Positions 56,321 to 64,000 of a DNA stretch of 64,000 nt are shown piece after piece; within the stretch, counting starts at the first letter, position 1; each line of letters starts with the position of its first letter. Both the position numbers and the translations under genes were made by a program. The stretch spans positions 16,539,001-16,603,000 of the forward strand of contig JAPTOF010000007.1 in assembly GCA_028554755.1 (NCBI GenBank). Direction: 5' to 3'. The DNA is from Cordia subcordata. Lineage: Eukaryota > Streptophyta > Magnoliopsida > Boraginales > Cordiaceae. Under the pieces are notes generated by a model. That model did not search any database. It was not told where the DNA came from and saw nothing but the letters and a program-made list of their open reading frames with translations.

Positions 56321-56631
56321 TGTTATAAAATAACTAATAAAGAAGTACGTAGAAAGAAAGTATAGATAAATTTTGAATTCTATTGAATTTCTCTTTGAAA
56401 GATTTCTACTACACTACATCAATGAAATGCACTGTCAATCCTGGCTTTTTAAAACCGAGGCCAGGACACAAAACATTAAATGAAAAATCTTTTGTCAGAG
56501 CCAAATCTCGTTTGGTGCTTATTTCCAATGATATATATAGAGTCTTGCTTCTCTTTGCTTTCTTTTTCAAATATCATTATGCAAGCCAAGCCATTCCCTT
56601 TGACTTGGTCAATGTCCATCATTTCACAACA
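56321..56631 (-). repeat. Copia 3' LTR
   Basis: Matches 61165-61476 with scattered differences. It is preceded (minus strand) by the polypurine tract at 56632-56642. Confidence 0.92.
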
Positions 56632-56659
56632 CTCTCCCTTGGACATTCATTGCAAGAAT

Positions 56660-56830
56660 ATGCCTCGTTAAAACCTTACTAGGAAAAAACCCAATGGGAC
56701 AAAAATCCTAGTAAAGGAAAAAGAGTACAATATTCTTGTTATCTGCTTCATGCTGCCTCATTAAAAACTTTGCCAGAAAAACCCAGTGGGACAAAATCTA
56801 GGCTAAAGAAAAAAGAGTACAGTGCGTATA
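56660..56830. repeat. Two-unit tandem repeat near the Copia polypurine tract
   Basis: Each unit of about 90 bp contains GCCTCRTTAAAA, AAAAACCCARTGGGACAAAA and GAAAAAGAGTACA. The layout is known from several plant Copia elements. Confidence 0.75.
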
Positions 56831-56851
56831 GACTCTCCCTCATAAAGATAA

Positions 56852-59800
56852 TCAGGAGTGGTCTCTGAGTCGTCGCATGCCAACCTTGTGTACCAGTTTC
56901 TCCAATGTTGTTGCAGGTAATGCTTTTGTAAACAAGTCTGCTAAATTGTCATTTGAACAAATTTGGCAAACATCGATCTCACTTTTCTTTTGGAGTTCAT
57001 GTGTAAAGAAGAACTTTGGTGAGATATGCTTAGTTCTATCACCTTTGATGTAGCCTCCTTTAACTTCAGCAATGCATGTAATATTATCTTCATATAGTAT
57101 GGTAGGTCATCTTTTGTTAGCTAAAATGTTACATTCTCTTTCAATATGTTGAGTTAAAGACCTTAACCATACACATTCTCGGCTCGCCTCATGTAGTGCA
57201 AGTATTTCAGCATGATTTGAGGAGGTAGTAGCAATAGTTTGCTTTGTTGAGCGCTAGAAAATAACTATAGCACCATATGTAAAGAGATATCTAGTTTGGG
57301 ATCGCATTTTATGTGGGTCAGATAAATACCCAGCATCTGCATATCCTGTTAATGCAGGATGTGTATGCTTTGAATACAATAAGCCCATATCAATTGTTCC
57401 ATGAAGATAACGAAATACATGTTTAATATCGGCTCAATGTCTTCGTGTTGGTGCAGCACTAAATCTTGCTAATAAATTTATAGAAAATACAATATCTGGA
57501 CATATATTGTTAACAAGATACATCAATGCACCAATTGCACTAAGATACAGTACTTCAGGGCCAAGTATTTCTTCATTATCTTCTCGAGGACGGAAAGGGT
57601 CCTTTTTGATATCAAGAGATCGAATAACCATTAGGTTACTCAATGGGTGAGCTTTGTCCATATTAAATCTCTTCAAAATTTTTTTAATATAAGTCTTTTG
57701 GTAGACTAAAGTTCCATTTGACAAATGCTCAATTTGCATCCCGAGATAAAATTTAGTTTTGCCTAGATCTTTCATCTCAAATTCTTTACACAAATATGCA
57801 AGTGCTGCTTTAAGCTCTTCAATAGTCCCTATGATATTTAAATCATTAATATATACAGCAATAATAACAAACCCTTTTCTTGATCTCTTGATAAAAACTC
57901 ATGGGCTTATAGAACTATTAACATATCCTTCCTTTAGGAGGTATATACTTAGACATTGTACCACATTCGTCTAGATTGTTTCAATCCATATAAGGATCTT
58001 TGCAATTTAATGAAGTACATATCCCGAGGTTTTGATCTATATGCTTCAGGCATATTTAGTCCTTCAGAGACTTTCATATAAATATCACTGTCAAGTGACC
58101 CATCAATGCTGTCACTACATCCATGAGGTGCATACGAAGTCCCTCAAAAATTGCTAGGCTGATTAAATATCTGAATGTGATTGCGTCCACCACAAGAGAG
58201 TATGTCTCCTCATAATCAATTCCAAGCCTTTGTGAAAAACCTTGTGCTACAAGTCATGCTTATACCTTACAATTTCATTGTTTTCATTTTGTTTTCGCAC
58301 GAATGCCCACTTATAGCCTATAGGCCTTACATTTTGAGGCGTTTGGACGATAAGTCTAAAAACTTTATGTTTTGCAAGAGAATTTTATTCAGCCTCCATT
58401 GCATCTTTTCATTTAAGCCAATCATTTCTATGTCGACATTTTTGGACGGACTTTGATTTATAATCCTTGCTTTCTATCATCAATTTAGTGGGTACTGCAT
58501 ACGAAAATTTTTCATCAACAACAATTTCATTTCGGCTCCATCTTTTTCTTGTAGAAATATAATTAATTGAGATTTCTTCATTTTCAATATTATCGCTATT
58601 TTTCTCACACTCAGGTACCTGATTCTCTACTGGTGTTGCCTTTTCAGTAGTTTTTGCAACATCTACAGGCTCATTAAGAATCTTGAAAATGCCACCTTGC
58701 TTATTCAGCTCTCTCTTTTTTCGAGGATTTTTATCTTTGGAACCAATTGGTTTACCACATTTTTGACGTACCGTAAACTCATTTTCTAGAGTATTAGATT
58801 GCTCTTTTAAAATATTAATTCTAGCGGGAGCATTTCAAGCTGGAATATGTGACTTAATCACTCTCTTTGTATCAATGAATGCATCAGGCAATTGAAGAGC
58901 AATCTTTTGTACATAAATATTTTTTTGAACTTCTTGTTCAGATAAATTTGTGCGAGGATCAAAATGAGTCATAGAAGATGCATTCCATGTAATTTCTTGC
59001 CTTTCCAGCTTTTGTTTTTCTCCCCCTAATGCTGGGAATATGGTTTCGTCAAACTGGCAATTAGCAAAACGTGCTATAAAAAGATCTCAAGTTAAGGGTT
59101 CAAGATATTTAATGATTGATGGAGATTCAAAACCAACATATATACCCAGTCTTCTTTGTGGCCCCATTTTTGTGAGTTGTGGTGGAGTAATTAGAACATA
59201 TACTACACAACCAAATATTTTTAAATGGGATATATTTGGTTCTTGACTAGAAACCAATTGTAAAGGGGAATATTTATGATAAGCAGTTGGTTTTATCTGA
59301 ACCAGTGCTGCAACATGCAATATGGCATGTCCCCAAGCAGAACTAGGCAATTTAGTTCTCATAAGTAGTGGTCTAACGATTAGCTATAGACGTTAATAAA
59401 AAATTTTGCTAAACCATTTTGAGTATGTGTTTGAGCCACAAGATGCTCAACTATAATCCTAATTGACGTACAATAATCATTAAAAGATTGGGATGTAAAT
59501 TCTCCTGCATTATCAAGACAAATTTTCTTGATTGTATAATTCGAAAATTGTGCACGTAGGCGAATTATTTGGGCAAGGAGTCTTGCAAATGCCACATTTC
59601 GAGTGGATAACAAGGAGACATGTGACCAACATGTGGAGGCATCTATTAATACCATAAAATATCGAAATGGTCCACATGCTGGAAAAATAGGCTCACATAT
59701 GTCCCATTGAATTCGTTCTAAAAATGCAAGGTTTTCAACATCGATTTTAGTTAGGGATGGCCTTATAATTAATTTCCCTTAGGCACAAGCAACATATGAC

Positions 59801-60420
59801 AATTCACTTGATGAGGGTACTTTTTGACTCTTTAATAAGTGCCCATGTGAATTTTCAATAATTCGTCTTATCATTATTGCGCCTGGATGTCCAAGGTGAT
59901 CATGTCAAAGAGTAAAACTTTTTGGATCAATTATCTTCTGGTTTATCACAGCATATGATTTCATAGGATTTATATAAGTACAATATAGTCCAGACGATAA
60001 TGCTGGTAATTTTTCTAATATATGTCTTTTGCCGTATATAAGTAATGTAATACATAGATATTCTTTATTGCCTTCTTTCATGGTTTCAATATAATAACCA
60101 TTTTTTCTTATATCTCTAAAACTAAGTAGATTCCATTGTGATTACTGGAATATAAGGTATCGCTTATTATCATTTTTGTTCCTCTAGGAAACATAACACA
60201 AGCTCTACCAAAGTTTTCAATTAGCTTTGCAGAACCAACTATCATATTGATATTTGCATAAACTAATTTTAGTTGGGAGAAATACTCCTTATTTTTAAGA
60301 ATAGTATGTGTTGTAACACTATCAGCCACACATTTTTTTCCATCATTGATATGATGCAAATCCATAGTTATGCACAATAGTAATAAAGAAAATACACAAA
60401 TATTGACAATGCTACAACAA
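56852..60420 (-). pseudogene. Copia pol polyprotein, decayed (protease, integrase, reverse transcriptase, RNase H)
   Basis: Protease: VADSVTTHTILKN and FPRGTKMIISDTLYS (60330-60130). GAG-pre-integrase: a stop followed by HDHLGHPGAIM near 59900. Integrase: LIDAST (59640), CLDNAGEFTSQSF (59520) and QNGLAK (59405), where the catalytic Glu is Lys. Further on are FGCVVYVL and the linker domain. Reverse transcriptase: NVRPIGYKWAF (58320), YIND at 57853-57842 in place of YVDD, and MKDLGKTKFYLGMQIEHL (57760). RNase H ends NLADLFTKALPATTLEKLVH then GMRRLRD with a stop at 56852. Many stops and shifts fit C-to-T decay, for example TGA for Trp before HDHLGHPG. No Gag domain is seen between 60420 and 61150. 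Confidence 0.9.
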
Positions 60421-61149
60421 TCATTTTATAAAAGATAGATATCACATTCGAGCAAAAATTAAGCATTAAAGTGACAAACAATTTGACATAATTGAAACGT
60501 TCTATTTTTACATAAAAATTAATTTGGATGGACATTTCCATCATCGATTAATTGCTCAATATTTTCAATAGCATCTTTCAATAAAAACAAATTAGTAAGA
60601 GAAATAATTATATATTTACCTGACATACCTTGTTGACCAGTAAATATAAACATATAGAAAGAAATTAAAATATTATAAATATGCCATATGAGACTTATAA
60701 GCATGACATAATATAAAGATATTAATTTCAAATGTAAATAATATGTTAGTGTAATTATTATAGTTAGTCATTATATAATTATATTAGTGTTTATGTCCTT
60801 AGAAGTCATCAATTTTTTTTAAGTCATCATAATCACATGTCCAAAAGTCAAGGTGATCATGTCCTCAAAAGTTGTGGCAATTAGGTCTTTCGAAAAATTA
60901 TGGTATTTGTTATTATTTTATTTTATCATTATTATTTTATTGAAGAAGAAATATGACAATAATATATTCTAAAAAAAATAACATAACAGAAATTTTATTT
61001 GTAGAATAAATACAATGTAAAATAAATAGGGTGGTAAAAACTTTATGCTATAGATATGATGTAATGCCAAAAATAAAATAAGAACCATTACCGAAATTTT
61101 GTAGAATCGTGATCCTTCAATAATTTGTAGGGCTCCTCATTGGTAGAGA
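60421..61149 (-). other. Region where Copia gag should lie
   Basis: About 730 bp of AT-rich DNA without UBN2 or CCHC features. The frame at 60731-60519 is not Gag-like. Gag was lost by deletion or has decayed beyond recognition. Confidence 0.5.
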
Positions 61150-61164
61150 CTCGTGCTAATAACG

Positions 61165-61476
61165 TGTTATAAAATAACTAATAAAGAAGTACGTAGAAAG
61201 AAAGTATAGATAAACTTTGAATTCTATAGAATTTCTCTTTGAAAGATTTCTACTATACTACATCAATGAAATGCACTGCTAATCCTGGCTTTTTATAACC
61301 AAGGCCTGGAGACCAAACATTAAATGAAAAATCTTTCGTCAGAACCAAATCTTGTCTATTGCTGATTTCCAATGATATATGCAGAGTCTTGCTTCTCTTT
61401 GCTTTCTTTTTCAAAGATCAATAATGCAAGCCAAACCATTCTTTTTGACTTGGTGAATGTCCATGATTTCACAACA
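61165..61476 (-). repeat. Copia 5' LTR
   Basis: Same sequence family as 56321-56631. The primer-binding region is at about 61150-61164. Confidence 0.92.
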
Positions 61477-61798
61477 AAAAAAGAGTTTTATCTAAAAATA
61501 AGTTGGCAATTTTGTAAATAACTCTAAAAGATTTAGAAAACAAGATTGCAGTTTTCTAAATATCTTCATAAAATTTAGAAAATAATTTTTTAAATATATA
61601 TAAAAAAATTTAGAAGACAAGGTGACAATTTTGTAAATATCTCTAAAAAATTTAGAAAACAAGGTGACAATTTTGTAAATAAACATCAAAAAGTAAAACA
61701 CTTTTAGTAACTAAACACATTCTTTAAATTTTAGAAAACAGAAAACGAAAATTGTTTTCAAAAACTGAAAACAAAGGACAGGCAAACCAAACGCAACC
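61477..61798. mobile_element. Tourist-like MITE, right piece
   Basis: It ends in the inverted partner of 56240-56275 and a TAA TSD. It includes four tandem units of about 45 bp (61505-61690) sharing TTTTGTAAATA and TCTAAAAGATTTAGAAAACA-like text. Confidence 0.8.
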
Positions 61799-61801
61799 TA
61801 A

Positions 61802-62147
61802 GTCACGTCAGAGTTAAGGATGAACGCTATAATTTTCTTTTAATGAAGTAGAGAAAGAAAAGACACTAGCATAGCACTTGTGACAAGCACATCTTCAAAA
61901 GCTTTTACGAAGAACTAAAAATCAATCAAGGGCAGAAAAACATCTATAATAGTAGACACAAGATATTAGTTTTAGCAGCTGCTATGCCCCAAGTGCAGGA
62001 AGTATTAGCAATCCATACACCCTTTGTGCCATTGCTCTACCGGCAATGCAAACAGATATGATTAAAAGACCAAAAAATGTTATCTCCGCATCATAATAGT
62101 ACACGAGGACCTCTAACAATTTAGCAAGAAATGGAGAAAATGTAATA
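61802..62147. other. Region 3' of the PHF5A pseudogene
   Basis: Probably includes its former 3' UTR on the minus strand. The open frame at 62203-61982 is out of frame with the PHF5A reading and partly overlaps it. Confidence 0.4.
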
Positions 62148-62481
62148 TCATCGTTTCTTAAAGCCATATTTTTTCCGTTCATAGAATAAGTCCGTCTTGG
62201 CACTTCCCAGATTAACTATCTTGGGACATCCATCTCGGTCTTTCTCTTGCTGTGTACACTCATTTGCAGTAGTAGGCATCAGAAATTGCCACCCCTCCAC
62301 AAATGACACACCGTCCCCAAAAAGATCCATAATTGCACTCACCACAAACTCAGACAAATGTGCAATGATGGACATAAGAATCATAGATGACACATTTGCC
62401 ATCATATTTTTCACAAAGTCTTCTAATGGCTATTCTTGGCTGCTTTTGGCACATAATCAAATCAGGATGGTGCTTCGCCAT
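62148..62481 (-). pseudogene. PHF5A/Rds3 (SF3b subunit) full-length intronless pseudogene
   Basis: PHF5A is a 110-residue zinc-finger protein of the SF3b complex in the U2 snRNP, among the most conserved splicing factors. The reading starts [20 protein letters not shown] at 62481 and ends [20 protein letters not shown] at 62148. The span is 334 nt, one more than the 333 expected. A TGA stands in place of the Arg before VC(G)ECNYGSF. A single extra T after AYYCK (about 62256) shifts the frame. Several zinc-binding Cys are Tyr (LCEKY, VIY), and Arg/Gly sites changed by C-to-T type substitutions. No intron interrupts the copy, and the flanks do not show a clear poly(A) tail or TSD, so retroposition is likely but unproved. 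Confidence 0.93.
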
Positions 62482-62526
62482 ACTTCCAGATGCAAGGTCC
62501 TAAAATACCAACCTGCTAGCTTGTAA

Positions 62527-62794
62527 CTAGATAAATATTAAGTGTTTGTGTATATCTTAGAGATATTATCTAGATAAATATTATGTGTTTGAGTATATCT
62601 TAGAGAGTATATCTTAGGGATATTAGCTAGATAAATATTATGTGTTTGAGTATATCTTAGAGATATTTACAAGAGTCTTCATCTTGTAGAGTTAGATATA
62701 TCTTATACTCTCCTAGTTATTGTAGACTACTCATGTACACTATATATATTGGAGTGAAATAACATAATATCATTATTGGCTGATTAAGCTTTCA
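62527..62794 (+). repeat. 5' LTR (right part) of a Copia element with internal tandem repeats
   Basis: It ends CTTTCA at 62794, directly before the primer-binding site TGGTATTCAGAGCG (62795-62808, one extra T relative to the usual site). Three tandem units starting CTAGATAAATATTA at 62527, 62570 and 62628 precede a TATATATA at about 62741. The outer border of the LTR is not certain. Confidence 0.65.
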
Positions 62795-62808
62795 TGGTAT
62801 TCAGAGCG
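62795..62808 (+). other. Primer-binding site of the plus-strand Copia element
   Basis: TGGTATTCAGAGCG, close to the initiator-Met primer site TGGTATCAGAGC. Confidence 0.75.
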
Positions 62809-62910
62809 CAGGGGATTACAATTTTTCACTACCTCTGTTGCCTTTTTTTTTTTTTTTTTTTGCTAAATATCTTAACTTTTATTCAAATACTTCAAATTTT
62901 TTCTTTCACC

Positions 62911-64000
62911 ATGGCAGATTCATTGTCTTCTTCTTAGGCCATCTTAGGCACCACCACCTTGCCAATACCCCCTGTTTCCACCGTTCCTCAAGAACTGTCT
63001 ATCAAACTAACTGCTGATAACTATCTTCTCTGGAAGACTCAAGTTCTCCCAGTATTACGCTATCATAATCTTGAAGGAATTATTGATGGCACTCTTATCA
63101 CGTCTACTGATGCTGATAGTGCTGCAAAAATGGCATAGACTTGACCAACTTGTTCTTGGCTAGCTCCTTGTCTCTCTCTCTGATGCTGTGCTCTCATAGG
63201 TTATTGACAAACAAACAGCGTGAGATGTTTGGGTCACCCTTGAGACTCTTTATGGTTCTCAGTGTCGAGTTCGCATTCAACTCCTCAAGACTGAACTTCA
63301 AACCATGACAAAAGGCTCTCACGCCATTCATGAATATATCCAATATGCTAAATCTCTATCTCTCAAACTTGCTAGCTCCGATAAAGCTGTTGATGAAGAT
63401 GATCTAATTTTATGGACATTACGGGGATTGAATTTTGACTTTGATCCCACAGTTACTGCAATTAATTCTAGACCAACGTCCCCTACCTTTGCCGATGTGT
63501 GTGGATTGCTTCTTGATTATGAATTAAGGCTTGGTGCAGCAATGCAACCCATGGACAAAATGGCCTCTGTCGCGACTGCTCATCAATCTTCAATTTCTAA
63601 GCCCCTTAATTCTAACTCTTTTTCAAATATGATAGGTTATAACTTCTCAAATCAGTTTGGCAGGGATGCTCGTTTTCCTCAAGGGCGTGGACGAGGGCGT
63701 CAAATCCTCAAGCATTATGACAAAAAATCACCAATTCCTCTTCTAAAGCTCAACTTGTGGTTTGTTACAAATGTGGCTTTTCCTACCATAAAGCCAATAA
63801 TTGCTAGGCTCCGCAGGATATGATTGCAGCCAATACCAAGGCTTTTTCGGTTATACAGACCTCTGATACATCTGATTCATAATGGTTTTTAGATACAGGT
63901 GCTACTCATCACATGGCACAATCTGAGGAGAAGTTAACAAACAAGCAGACATATTTAGGTATGGATCAAATCTTGGTTGGCAATGGTGTGACATTACTAA
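62911..64000 (+). pseudogene. Copia gag-protease start, truncated by the window edge, decayed
   Basis: It starts MADSLSSS at 62911, followed by an in-frame TAG (probable former Gln codon), then LSIKLTADNYLLWKTQVLPV and LRYHNLEGIIDGT, the Gag N-terminal domain. Further stops and a frame change lie around 63135-63300. From 63305 the frame (172 residues) has HAIHEYIQYAKSLSLKLAS, LTLRGLNFDFD-like text and GRDARFPQGRGRGR. Another frame change follows, giving the CCHC knuckle CYKCGFSYHKANNC (about 63755-63796), an amber stop, and protease WFLDTGATHHMAQ (63886-63924). Sequence continues beyond the window. It is not the same subfamily as the gag at 44754-45340. Confidence 0.88.

Larger units (their letters stand above)
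56321..61476 (-). mobile_element. Copia LTR retrotransposon with both LTRs, inserted in the MITE
   Basis: The LTRs are 56321-56631 (311 bp) and 61165-61476 (312 bp). On the plus strand both run TGTTATAAAA to TTTCACAACA and are roughly 90 percent identical by eye. On the minus strand the primer-binding region CGTTATTAGCACGAG follows the 5' LTR, and a polypurine tract CCAAGGGAGAG precedes the 3' LTR, so polarity is minus. The flanks AAAAT and AAAAA give a doubtful 5-bp TSD, but the interrupted MITE confirms the borders. The pol frame is decayed, and recognisable gag is missing. Confidence 0.92.

Noticed and set aside
61982..62203. 73-residue minus-strand frame with hydrophobic segments
   Set aside because: Overlaps the PHF5A pseudogene in another frame and extends into its former 3' region; no family recognised.

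Overview
This is a stretch of an angiosperm nuclear genome. It is AT-rich, with GT-AG introns, plant-only gene families (a PSY-type secreted peptide, an NDA-type alternative NADH dehydrogenase, the plant mobile domain) and many plant transposon families. Nothing supports a grass; a dicot is more likely, but I cannot name the species. No rRNA, tRNA, CRISPR array or operon is seen.

Two genes look intact, both on the minus strand. The first is an eight-exon type II NAD(P)H dehydrogenase of the mitochondrial/peroxisomal NDA class (21027-27570, 492 aa). The second is a two-exon, 79-aa precursor of a PSY-family tyrosine-sulfated peptide (51517-53459) with a compact promoter carrying a G-box palindrome. 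A decayed second exon of a PSY paralogue lies 10 kb away at 41238-41399. A full-length but broken, intronless copy of the splicing factor PHF5A/Rds3 lies at 62148-62481.

Most of the rest is mobile DNA, and many copies have readable ends and target-site duplications (TSDs). 1106-8979: complete Mutator-like element (MULE), 10-bp TSD, carrying a plant-mobile-domain gene facing its transposase, both broken. 8999-9189: a microRNA-like foldback just right of that insertion. 9809-14720: complete hAT element, 8-bp TSD, decayed transposase. 14757-17390: three non-autonomous foldback elements. 27.9-33 kb: MITEs, tandem repeats and a solo LTR (32058-32488). 33.6-36.6 kb: probable non-coding Ty3/gypsy debris. 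37.5-40 kb: LINE tail and a 1.3-kb solo LTR inside a minisatellite. 42871-44035: a TRIM split by a Helitron. 44.7-47.4 kb: Copia remnant, minus strand. 47.9-49.2 kb: two hAT-like elements. 56240-61798: a Tourist-like MITE split by a Copia element. 62.5-64 kb: the start of another Copia element, cut by the window edge.

The genes do not form a pathway. The common theme is repeated nested insertion followed by silencing-type decay: many breaks are Trp-to-stop or Arg/Gln-to-stop changes that fit C-to-T deamination of methylated DNA. All exon joins, TSDs and family calls were read by eye without alignment or expression data.
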